Assembly (NCBI GenBank): GCA_964020155.1
Contig: OZ026554.1
Span: 780,001-844,000, forward strand
Source: Chondrilla cf. caribensis
Taxonomy: Eukaryota; Porifera; Demospongiae; Chondrillida; Chondrillidae
Length of the DNA: 64,000 nt
Direction of reading: 5' to 3'
Each line of letters opens with the position of its first letter. The stretch's first letter is position 1. The notes below the pieces were generated by a model. The model was not told the DNA's origin. It saw only the letters and a program-made list of their open reading frames with translations, and ran no database searches. The translations under genes and the position numbers were made by a program. Below are positions 31,180-42,180 of the stretch, in pieces.

Positions 31180-34100
31180 GATTTCTGTAGTATCGTTTGG
31201 TGTATGCAGTTTGGAAGACCAAGTGCAATGACAAGCTATCATTCACCATATCATCTACACACAACTCCTAGCCTTTGACATAAACTCACTTCTCCTGTGA
31301 AGGTTTCTCCCTCCAATACTTGTGTGTCCTGCAGCAGAATGGTGGCGTTTTATTTACCAGCCCAGTGCACTTGTATGGTACAATGTGTTGGCCTCATTTA
31401 GTGTACTAGAGTTGCCCAAAATCTATTAATCCATCCAGCACATTGTAGCTACTTTGTCCCTCTTCCCTATTTTCACACCCCTATGTCTATGCCAGTCTAT
31501 TACCACATTAGTATACAAAGTTCAGTTCTCTTCATTGTAAGTTTTGTGAAGTGGACCAATGCTAACCCAAATCTCAGTTGTCTTCTGGGATGGTTCATCC
31601 ATGCAGCCTCTCCCTTCATAGTACTCTGCCATTTTGTATCTATTATTATCATTCTGAAAATGGCTGCCTTACTTCCTGCTTCAGTTGCAGCACTTCAGTA
31701 TGTTTTCAATATCACTTCACAGTTGATATGTAAGTAAGTATGTTGTGATATTAATGTTATTTAATTTGGTTTTGGCTTATGTAGATCCTCCAACAACAGA
31801 TCTAGGCTAAAATTATAAACTAAAACTTTTGTAGGAGGATCCATGGTATCGGTTGTCTGGGTGTTTCACTCATCTGGGTATGTCATGGTCGTATTGGAAC
31901 TAGATAAGGGGGAGTCCCCTGTACTCACTTGTGTGTTGTAATCCTCAAGACAGTATTTGTTTCAGAACTGCATGTAAGTTTAGTTCCTGAGGCTCACACT
32001 ATATTGGATACTTACACATGTACCCACTACCAGTATACGTTAATTACATTAAAGCTGGTATTCTCTGTTGTTGTCCCTCAGGAGGGTGGTATTCATGAAG
32101 TGCTTTTGGGTTACCATGTAACATGTAGACGGTAAGTCCATCACATTCACCCTCAAAACATGCTCAAACATGGTGCTGTCATCAGAGCATGTAACTTGTG
32201 GGCAACTGTTTTGTCTCAGTTTGTACTGATCTCACCGTAGTCATCCAGACTGTGTATCCAGATGATGTGACCCTTACACATGATATTGTTCAACATAGTC
32301 ATTGTTGGCCCCTTTTCTCTGGTTGATTTCACCCCAATGTGGGAACAGGATCCAGTATGTAACGTTGCTTGTGTACGTACTACGTATGCACCTTGTGTTG
32401 CTATTGAGGAAGCATGTTGGTGGTATGTACATAGGAGGAAATGAGTCACAGTAGTGGATTGAATTTACACATTTCCCTATAGTATTACTTGCTTGTTTAA
32501 CAGATATTGTGAATTGCAAATCTTTACTTACCAATACATTTTTCTCAATGTGTGAGTACACAGAGTCCACATCACAACAGCCATCTGGTTACGTATGAGT
32601 GTAACATTTACCATAAGAGATACATGTGTATGCACACATCTCACAATCATGATCACAATGCACAATTTGCACCTATATATGGAAAGAGGGTTGTTCGGCT
32701 AGTTGACTTCTTATGGATAAGTTGAGTGGAAATCTCTAGCCATAGAAATTTCATTGCACCAAATGTTTCGGCAGCTGACTGCACTGATTGCTACCTTCGT
32801 CAGTGGTACCACTGACGAAGGTACGTAGCAGTCATTTGCCGAAACGTTTGGCATAACAAAATTTCCATGGCTGGAGATTTTCACATATCTTTTCCATACA
32901 TTTATGTATGTTCTTTATACTCAACACTTCATCATGCAGTCTTGATTTGAGTATGAATGCCCCTTTAAGAGACTCCTTCGGTCAGTGACCACCACTCTCA
33001 TATGCCTGGTTCTGTTAATCACTGATATGACGTTCTGCATAGCAAAACCTCCCAAACCATATAGGACCATTAACCTAGTGTGTCAGGTTGAACCACCAGC
33101 CTTCAATGTATAGTGGAATGCCGATCATCTGAATGTCAGTTAACTGAATTGTCTGTTCAATGAACAATTGCAAACAAAGAGCTACATGTAATTGCTGGAT
33201 ACCTGAGTATATGTATATGTAGGTGCCTCTATAAATTGCTGCTCACAATGGTGGACAGTATTATGATGTAATTGAATATGTGCTATACTCAGTCTGATGG
33301 TAATGCATCAGACACCTGCTTTTGGAGACCACCCATTTTAAAAGACATTTACTGTATGTGCACCATCATGCCTAATATAGTACATATATATATTGCCTGT
33401 GCTCATGCACTTGTGTATTGTTCCCTCAAAGCAGTATGAGATTCGGAGCTGCATGCATGTAAAATTACAGAAGTTACATAAATTTTAATTTATATGTCTC
33501 TCACTATGGTACGTAATTACCTAGACACACATGTACCCAGCATGTGGTGAAGCTGTTTTTCTCTGTTGTTGTCCCTCAGGAACATGGTATTCATGAAGTG
33601 CTTTTGGGTTACCATGTAACATGTAGACGGTAAGCCCATCACATTCACCCTCAGAACATGCTCAAACATGGTGCTGTTAACAGAGCATGTAACTTGATAT
33701 ACATAGTACCATACCCAACATGTGTTAATGTTCGTGTTCTCTGTTGTTGTCCCTCAGGAACGTGGTATTCATGAAGTGCTTTTGGTTTACCATGTAACAT
33801 GTAGACGGTAAGTCCTTCACATTCACCTTCAAAACATGCTCAAACATGGTGCTGTTAACAGAGCATGTAACTTGTGGGCAACTGTTTTGTCTCAGTTTGT
33901 ACTGATCTCACCGTAGTCATCCAGACTGTGCATCCAGATGATGTGACTCTTGCACATGATATTGTTCAACATACTCGAAATCACAACAGCTGTCTAGTTA
34001 TGTATGAGTGTAACTTTTGCAATTGTGTTAACTGATACATGTGTAAGAACACATCTCATGATTATGATCAAAATGTTCAATATGCAGTTATGTATGTTTT

Positions 34101-34768
34101 TGTACTTAATGCATACTTGATCATGCAATCTTGATATCAGTAGAATATGGTACAGTCCAAAAGGTAACACTAACTGTTAACTGATAACTGTTCCTTTTCT
34201 TTCCGAAAATTAACGGTTCACACTTTTCCGTAAAAGTACATAATTAGTGGATATCCGTTTATGCTTATCGCCTAACTGCTAATGCTTATCCATTAGTTGA
34301 AGAATGCTAACCCTAACCCTTCATTACCTTTTTGCACTGTACCGTACCCCTTTTTGAGAGACACCTCTGGTGACCACCACTCTCATATGAGGGCTTTTGC
34401 TGATCTCAAATGCTTTCTACATAACAAGACCCCCATGTGTTTGTCCCTGTTGATCTCTTTTCTGCTGCCACTAATCAGGATACATCATACACTGAACCCC
34501 ATGCACCTCTACAGTATATATCATGCAATGGAATTCACCGGAAGAATTCAAAATTAACACAATGTAATGGTTTCATAATGAATCAATATTGAATACAACT
34601 TCCTGATTATCGTCTAACACTAGTTAAATCAACACACTCTGATGAAACTATGAATATATATGTGTATGACACTATCAGTGCCCTATGCTATAATGAACTG
34701 TGTATGTAGCTATAGTATTGCTATGATGCTTTCGGAAGCCATTGCACTGTCTTGATCATTGATCAACA
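31180..34768. other. Spacer between EMI3 and VWA2
   Basis: Three cassette copies, a long hairpin at 32726-32884, and from about 34100 simple AT-rich sequence. No gene recognised. Confidence 0.45.
32726..32884. repeat. Near-perfect inverted repeat (foldback), about 160 bp
   Basis: Left arm runs from GTGGAAATCTCTAGCCATAG to CCTTCGTCAG, right arm from CTGACGAAGG to CTGGAGATTTTCAC, meeting at the palindrome CAGTGGTACCACTG (32801-32814). Small mismatches and indels. Probably a foldback MITE; its transcript would form one long hairpin. Confidence 0.8.
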
Positions 34769-36360
34769 TCATTCACAAGGTAGAAGATGATGGGAACAAT
34801 CAGGTAGCCCGCTGATTATTGCTGCTTTTACTGCCAGAGTGTTTTCAGGTGTAATGTAGAAAATGTGGTTCATATCACCTTCGTTTGCAAGTTCATTCAA
34901 TCCGGGTTGATGAACATTCCCACATCCAATAACATAGCGTTTCACATTGAGAGCTACCCCATCCAATGCATTCACTATAGACTCAATATCGTCAGTACAA
35001 GGCCCATTGTGTCTGCCATCAGTGAGGATGACTATGTCAATATGCTCAATGTCAGATGATAGCTCGCAAATTCCAGTTGGGTTCAATACTTCTTCTCCAA
35101 CACACTTGAGTGCCCTGCCTGTATGTGTAGTACTACCCTGGTGGTGTATGTTCAAGATGGCATCCTTCATATCCGCACGCTTTTCGAACGAATAACAATT
35201 TGAGCAAAAATCAAGGATGATTTTATGGCTGTAGGAAACCACTGCTATTTGAATGTTTCCACAAAGGTTTTCAGCGATAGTTGCTATAAGTCCTTTGTAA
35301 TTTGTAAACACCGTGGCATCAATGCTTCCTGACACATCAAAAATAATAACTATTAGCCTTTCCTCATCACAATCTTGTCGACGTCTTCTGATCTTTAAGT
35401 CTTCAATTGGGTATTTTTCAACAGAAATGCCTTCCTCAATAGGAAAAATGTCTTGTTTCTCATGTATGTCCTGAATTGGAGCGGAACGCTTTCCGATACC
35501 TGCAGTGCCTGCAGAATGCATGGAGAATGTTTCCTATTTATAATTTCGTACTATACATCCAACATGTATGGAATGAGTAATCAAGGTTGAAAAACTTAAG
35601 GTTCATTAACGTGACACTTGAGACTTACCGCAACTAAAGTCATTTCTGCAAATCTCATTGTTTTTTTGTTGGTCACTGGTTGGACAAGGTACCGCACGGC
35701 GTCCTCTGCCTGTTGCAGTCCCGTTGTTCCGGCCGAGTTGCAAAACTTTGATCATTTGTAAGGCTTGTTCAGTGGCATTTGGCAAACCTGAGTAAGGTTG
35801 TAAATAATCAACAATATGGTAGATAGGAATATTAATTATATAATCACAACAAACAGCCTCAATAACACTTTGATCTAAGAGTAGGCTGCATGTTCTACAT
35901 ACTTACATGTATACTTTGTCTGGATTTGAATTTTCACTTTACAGGCTGCATTGCCTGTACGGTTGCGGGCCTGCTGTAGAGCCACTTGAGTATCCGTGAC
36001 AGACAGTTTTTGATGTAGACCTCCTCACACCAGTCAGTTTCCAAGCAGTCCATGGACCATAAGTGCAGAGAGGTCTCGATGGACAATGGCAGAAAAATTG
36101 GGGGAAGTGAGCTCTCAGCGGAGAACTGCATGGAAATCTTCCTATTAAGTATACAGATTGATATCAGAATTTAACTGAGTCTGTTAGCACAGTAAAGTGT
36201 GATAAAGTAAATGCTCTAGCAGAATTGTACTGTGTATAATTTTTAGGCTAATATTTTGTACTTACGTACCAGCATTTGTACTACACTTTGCAGCTGATCC
36301 TGTAGTGGTTTTGGGCAGTGCAACCACAATAAGAGATATCAGTATAACTTGCGACAGCAT
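34769..36360 (-). pseudogene. VWA2: VWA-domain paralogue with a +1 frameshift (4 exons)
   Basis: Minus-strand exons 36360-36270 (signal peptide MLSQVILISLIVVALPKTTT), 36141-35907 (Cys/thrombospondin-like domain), 35787-35629 (LPNATEQALQMIKVLQLG; CPTSDQQ...ICRNDFSC), 35508-34769 (IGKRSAP, KIRRRRQDC, VWA domain). The MIDAS looks intact: IFDVSGS and ILTDGRHNGPC. Exon 2 breaks frame: it reads LCTYGPWTAWKLTGV, but the expected second half (QQARNRTGNAACKVKI...TKYTC) lies in another frame, and exon length is one base too long for the flanking phases. The change lies near TGTCACGGATACTC (about 35992-36005). Everything else, including splice sites, is preserved, so this is a young pseudogene, a null allele or a sequence error. 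Unlike its paralogues, the signal peptide sits on a separate exon. Confidence 0.72.
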
Positions 36361-36480
36361 CACTCGAGTTGAGTTGTCAAAATTTCCTGGTTGATGGTCA
36401 CCAACTTTGCAGCTAATTGCTGTGATACTGAAGGTTTTTGTCAGTGAGTTATTACTGTTCAGGATCACTGCTATTTATTA

Positions 36481-36855
36481 GTGCCGGGACAATTAATTAA
36501 TCAATCAATTAATCAATTAGTTTTCATTTCAAATCAAATTATCATTAATAGCATAAGCAAATCCATTAATCACAGGAAGTAACGGAAGAAGTAGCACAGG
36601 AAGCCACTCCTACCCAATTCCCCAGAATCTTCACTCCATTGGTTCGATTATGTACTTCACAAGTACCTGAACTGCGAAAAGACTTCAAAATCAAGTCTCT
36701 ACTCGAGCTCTGTATAATGAAGTGGGAATGGGTTCCGTTACACTCACTTAATTACTTCTGGTGAAGAATCATTTAATTAATTGGATACTACGTACATATG
36801 CACGTACGTATGCACTAATAATCAATTTGAAAATTATAGCCGATTCCCAACCCTG
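36481..36855. repeat. Dispersed repeat, TTAATCAATTAATC-type ends
   Basis: Matches 59250-59490: both share ATTTTCATTTCAAAT near the left end, CCAGAA(T/C)CTTCACTCC in the middle and ATTTGAAAATTA at the right, and the two ends are partly inverted copies. Likely an old non-autonomous element. Confidence 0.5.
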
Positions 36856-37319
36856 GGTACTATTTATATACATAATATAGATCTGCAAGCAGTTTTCAAC
36901 TGTCAATTCCATTTGCAAATTACTTCCTGTCCTTGAACCGATATATGACCGATATAAGAAATGGGAAATAATAATTTTGTATTGATATTGACATTAATAT
37001 GCCAGTAAGTCCCACTGTTACTATTATAATTAAATAGTAGGGCACACTGTTACTGGGTTCTGTATCTATTTGTACTGTTAGTGACATCTTGTGTAATGCT
37101 AAGAACTTCAATGTACACTGAAACAGATATCATAATTATAGTCATATTGGAGTCTGATTATTGCAGAGTAATGATTCAATACAATGTGTGTTTGGTATCA
37201 ATGAAAGTTGCATAAATAGAGGCAAGGGGTGACCTAGCCCTTGCCCTAGTAAACCCTAATATGTGATTGCACACCCACCCACCAGCCAATCTGACCAGTC
37301 ATCCTCAAATCAATTCAAT

Positions 37320-39700
37320 TATATTTGATTGGTTCCATTGAAATTAATAATTGAAGCCTTTGTAAATAAACTATTAAATGATAACGAAGGGTGTAGGGTC
37401 ATGGGCTTTCGTCATAACAATCGTGTTTACACATTGGCTCCCATGGCTTTAGTGGGCTTCATGCCCCTGTTCAAGCATTGTACATTCTTACAGTACATGC
37501 AGTGTCCATTGAGTACACATAATACTTGGCATGTCTTCCATAGATACAGTAGTGAAGAGCAACCTACATACATGTGCATGTGTGTGCATACTTCTTCTCT
37601 GATGCATCATAATTGTGAGTGAGGCAAATTCAATGAATCCTTTGAATGTGTCATGTGATGAACTCCAAGACTAACTGCATACTTGCCACAGAGTCCTACG
37701 AAGTACAGTCTTTCTGAGACAAATTCCAGCATGCTCATTCAGTCCTCTACATGTATTCCTGAAGAGTTGAACATTATGTTATTTGAATTATTACCAAGGT
37801 GGAGCATTGGGAAGTTTAACTAATTCATGATCAATAGTATATATGGCTTTTAGTCTGTTCGTAGATACTCCAACTCTCCGCCTCTACAAACAAAATTTGT
37901 GCGGTCGATGACTTAACGAATATCTACGGTGCAACACGCATGAATCCATACGGTTGCGCGAGTTTCCAATCCATGTGTTGGAGTATCTATGGTCTGTTGC
38001 ACACAAATGTTCCTAGTACCCACACATGTAATTGCATGGGATCCCAATATTGATACATTTAGGTCATTTTCAAATTTCTTTGGATGCAAATTGTTTGTTG
38101 ATTGAATCAGTCTTCTCTGAATCATCCAAACTCTGTTGATGTGGTGTGACTGTAATGTGAACTTATTAAGCAAACAGAGATAAGTTACTTCTCTTCAGCA
38201 CATGATAAAAAGCCCTTACTTTGTGATCCCCCTCCACAACATATATTATAGATCTGACTAGTTATCATCAATTTGATTAGATCGGTTCCAATTGAAATGA
38301 ATAACTGAAGCCTTTGCAACTAGACTATCAATGGTAATAAAGGTTGTGGGGTCATGGGCTTTAGTCACAACAAGAATGTTTACACATTGGCTCCCATGGC
38401 TTTAGTGGGCTTCTCACTACCTATCATGCCCCTGTTCAAGCATTGTACCTTCTTGCAATACATGCAGTGTCCATTGAGTATACATACGTCATGTGTGTTT
38501 ATTAGATACATATTGAAGAGAGCTTAACCTACATACATGTACATGTGTGTGTGTGTGTGTGTGCATACTTGCTCATGTGCATACATGTGTACACGTATGT
38601 GATTTTTCTATGCAGCATCATCACTGAGGCTGGCTCACGATACCTTTTTAATGTACCATTTTGTAGTGCTCCAGGATTTGATCTAAGGAAGTAGTTGCCA
38701 TAACAAACATGATTGCACTAGTGACCCCATCATGCACTATGGCCAGTTGCTACTGTAAGAATTTCACTGCACGAATCTCTTCATACCATTGTGTCCTATT
38801 GCCATAGCAACCAACTGTCATTGTTATCAAATTTGGCTGTCATAATGTGTGCATTACTCCATTCTCCGCATGTTTGTCCCTAAAAGTATGTGCAACATAC
38901 ACCTACTATATTCCTTGTCAAATTGTGACTGATGTTATAATTGGTATTTGCATGTTCAGCAATGTATATTGGTTTGCTTTCTGCATCTTAATATACTGTT
39001 GAAGTGGCATAACATCTGTTTCCAACATTCAACATATAGCACTATGCACTGTAAGAGCATCACTTTTGGATCCATTCAATGTACATGGAAGTAGTATTAA
39101 ATGGGAGAGTTGTGAGTATGAGCATGTGGCAGTTTCTAGAGGGTTTGGTGTTGCCAATTTCACGTTTATCGAAGACTTCTGTGGAGAAACATACCATACA
39201 CAGAACACAATGTATTGTACGGAGGATCTATGCTTGATGGGAATACACACTATTGTGCATTTACTAATAGACGAATAATTTATTGCATCAGCCAACAATT
39301 AATTGATTGAGTATGTATGAGTGTATATACTTAATCACACCAGGGTATACTTTGAAGTAGATGGAAATCACCCATGCAACGAGATGCAAGTAATGTTATA
39401 ATCTTATGTCTAAAAGTTCACTGCACATGATTATTTATGCACGAGTATATATGTAACCAGGCTACAGAGTGGTACAAGTTGTATTAGTACTTTGTGACAT
39501 GGATAGCATTGGGTTCCCTAGTGTACTTCACTTGCTATATTTGGCAATGCACACAGACTCCAAATAAGTGCCTGACTCTGACCTTCGCACACACAGGTAC
39601 AGTCCTTGATTGAGCAATGTACAACCACAATGAGGGTTGTTATTGGATCTTCACTCTGTAGATCCACTGTTATAGATCACATGTAGGTACTTAAAGCCAC
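37320..39700. repeat. Intergenic repeat unit, copy I
   Basis: Contains two copies (about 37390-37560, 38340-38520) of a block around GTGGGGTCATGGGCTTTAGT and CCTGTTCAAGCATTGTACCT, then a frame at 39046-39279 (TVRASLLDPFNVHGSSIKWE...SRGFGVANFTFIEDF). The same blocks recur at 45480, 46390, 59070, 60360, 61510 and at 47475 and 61752. No gene is claimed. Confidence 0.6.
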
Positions 39701-40198
39701 AGTAAGTGATCTCAGAACTTAATCCACCATTTGTTTTATTTGATCAAGTGAGTATTGGAACAGCTCAGTTTATGACATGGTGTCCTTGACTCATTCAGTA
39801 TATGAATTAGGAAGATGTGACTCTTACACATGATGTAGTCAGGATTATGTTGGATATGTAAATATGTACTTAATGTATACAGCTAAAGTACCTCTGGTTG
39901 GGCATATAGCAGATATGCAAACACTTTGGTTTGATTATTAACTCTTTGCCTTCATAGGTAATGAAGCCAAGTTGTCTGTATAACTTCTGCAGCCCTACCT
40001 GTGCTACAGTGCTACCTGCAGAGATACTTCAGTTGTTGTGTGGTATGTTTCCTAAATACAATAATTATAAATGTATGTTGTGAAAATCTTTTGGGATTCA
40101 GGAGCATTTAAAAATGCAGTCTGGTGAAGAGTGTTCTTCATCTGGAGTGTACTTGTCCTGGGTATCGATGCTTCTGGATACATCCAAAATGATAACTA

Positions 40199-40527
40199 CA
40201 GTGAATATTCGTAAATCCGCCCCTGGTTTTAACTGTTTTATCTGCCATATTATTATGAAACGAATTCGCTTGTATGGCTACGCTATGCACGTTATCCGCC
40301 ATCTTGCAATTCTGCCGACTTGACAATGAAGCAGAAGAAGCAGAATTCCGAATGCAGAAAGAGGAATCTGAAGACAATGTAAGAAATACTCACCGAAGAC
40401 ATGGTACATACAAATTGCACAACAAATGGTAGAAGACATCTCGAAGAAGATCAGTATGTTCCGCCATATCATTAATCAGCCAAAATTTTGCCTGAACCAA
40501 TTGCAGTGGATTAACGAATATTCACTG
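40199..40527. mobile_element. MITE with 20-bp terminal inverted repeats
   Basis: Left end CAGTGAATATTCGTAAATCC, right end the inverted CAGTGAATATTCGTTAATCC (19 of 20 match), TA on both sides; 329 bp, no coding capacity. Same family as the element in CDIPT. Confidence 0.8.
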
Positions 40528-40562
40528 TATTACCCTAGCTCTTCTCATTACAGTCACTTTGA

Positions 40563-41310
40563 TTACGTGTTCTCTTCTTCAAATCTTCAATCGGGAATTT
40601 CTCAACAAAAACACCTTCCTCTAGAGGTAGGATGTCTTTCTCCTCATTGTGTCCTCAATTGGGGCTGATCGTTTTCCAAAATCTGCAGAATTCATGAGAA
40701 ATATTTTCTGTATATTATGTAATTCCATGCTATACATCCAAGATTAAGGGGCATTTATGGGATGAATAATCAAGGTTAAAATACTAATTTAAAAGGTCCA
40801 TTTATGTGACACTTTACAAATACATATTGGTACTTTGAGACTTATGGCAAGTAAAGTTATTTCTGCAAATCCGAAAATCTTATCATTTTGTAGTCGACTG
40901 ATACTGGTACATTGGACATTGCACTGCACGATATCTTCTTACTGTTTCATTGTATCCCCTATCGACTAAAGCTGCCTGTGTTCGCTGGCCTATTGGCAAC
41001 ACTATGGACATTGCTACTGCTTGCTCAGTGTCAGTTGCCGTACCTATGTGTGGTTGTAATTAAGACTAAGGTAGGGGGTATATCACACAAATAGACCATA
41101 TGACACTTAATATAAGAATAGGCCTCATTTTTTACATACTCACATGTGTACTTTGCCTGTGTATCAATTTGAACTTCACAGACTGCATTGCCTGTACGGT
41201 TATGTTTCTGCAGTCGAGCCATTTGAGTTTCACAGACGGTTTCAGATGGACTCATAAGCAATCGAAAAAGCCAAGGTGTCTGTAAAACCACTTCAGCTCT
41301 ACCAGAGGTA
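40563..41310 (-). pseudogene. Truncated VWA2-like relic
   Basis: On the minus strand: about 41310-41144 matches VWA2 exon 2 (TVCETQMARLQKHNRTGNAV...QAKYT then GTGAGT); 41043-about 40846 matches VWA2 exon 3 (TATDTEQAVAMSIVLPIG...VQCPMYQ) but has an in-frame TGA and a ruined donor (CATAAGTC for GGTAAGTC); about 40692-40563 matches the start of the VWA exon and the intron before it. The VWA domain and signal peptide are missing. Shares flanks with VWA2, so it is a decayed segmental duplicate. Confidence 0.75.
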
Positions 41311-42180
41311 AATATAATTTTAGTTCTTATGTGGTATGGTCCCTAATTATATCAATAATATAAATGTATACTAATTTTATGATCACACAGCAATGATATT
41401 ATATCTGAACAGTGAGCTGCTAGGCAATTAATTAACAAATCAGGGGAGAGTGTAATAACAAAGGGAAGTGTATAAATAGCACAGATTATTTGTATGATTG
41501 ACGCTTTGATCCACCCACACAACATACCATGCACATGTTGCTATTGAGGAAGCTGCATGTCAGTGAAATGTATGGTATATGTACATCCCTACCTAGAATG
41601 TACAAACATGTACATCCCAGCTGCTTATGTCAAAATGAAAAGGATAAAGTGAATATTCAGTTGAGAAGTGTAATGTATTATGACCATTCTTTCTCATAAT
41701 ACTCGAGATCTTTGTATACTAATAACATATTATCATACTTATATTTAATAAATGCATTGTTCGAGGTCATCTGCAGATCTAGAGGTATTTGTTATTTTAG
41801 ACAGCAATTGGAGGAATGCTGTTAGAAGCATAAACTAATATAACACTTATATTATGTGTTGTTTAACCATGTTTTCAGTCATTAAAGTTTGTATATTTGG
41901 AATTATGATTGTATTATAACACCCAATTAGTATCAAGAAGAGCTAGCAATCACGACTATGTGTTTCTCAGATTGCTCCATTTCAATCAAATCTTAATTAA
42001 TCTCCATCATGTACGTATGTACCAAAATACAATGTGTGTGTATGTGAGCCTATTCCAAGTTGTTAGTACTGATTATAATGTATTGATTATGAGCATGTTG
42101 ACAGTTACTATCAAACTACTACTATAACTGAAGCCTTGTTGACTTGATTATGAAGGTACATACAGGTTGCTCAACTCTTG
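41311..42180. other. Spacer, no gene seen
   Basis: AT-rich sequence downstream (minus strand) of VWA3; nothing recognised. Confidence 0.5.

Larger units (their letters stand above)
23411..33810 (+). repeat. Dispersed 50-nt exon-like cassette (8 copies) within a degenerate repeat
   Basis: Each copy is a polypyrimidine tract and CAG/TAG, a 50-nt core starting GAACGTGGTATTCATGAAGT, then GGTAAGTCC. Cores: 23434-23483, 27612-27661, 28485-28534, 32082-32131, 33580-33629, 33758-33807 (each 50 nt); 29070-29112 (43 nt, 7-nt deletion); 27397-about 27443 (3' end and donor lost). In the only open frame the core reads ERGIHEVLLGYHVTCR. About 130 nt after most donors is a second acceptor-like CTGTTTTGTCTCAG and a segment readable as TDLTVVIQTVYPDDVTLAHD, but in a phase that cannot be joined to the core. 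I therefore call it a repeat derived from exons, not a gene. Confidence 0.6.

Noticed and set aside
34306..34320. Telomere-like CTAACCCTAACCCTT
   Set aside because: Only about two units inside ordinary sequence; no array or chromosome end.
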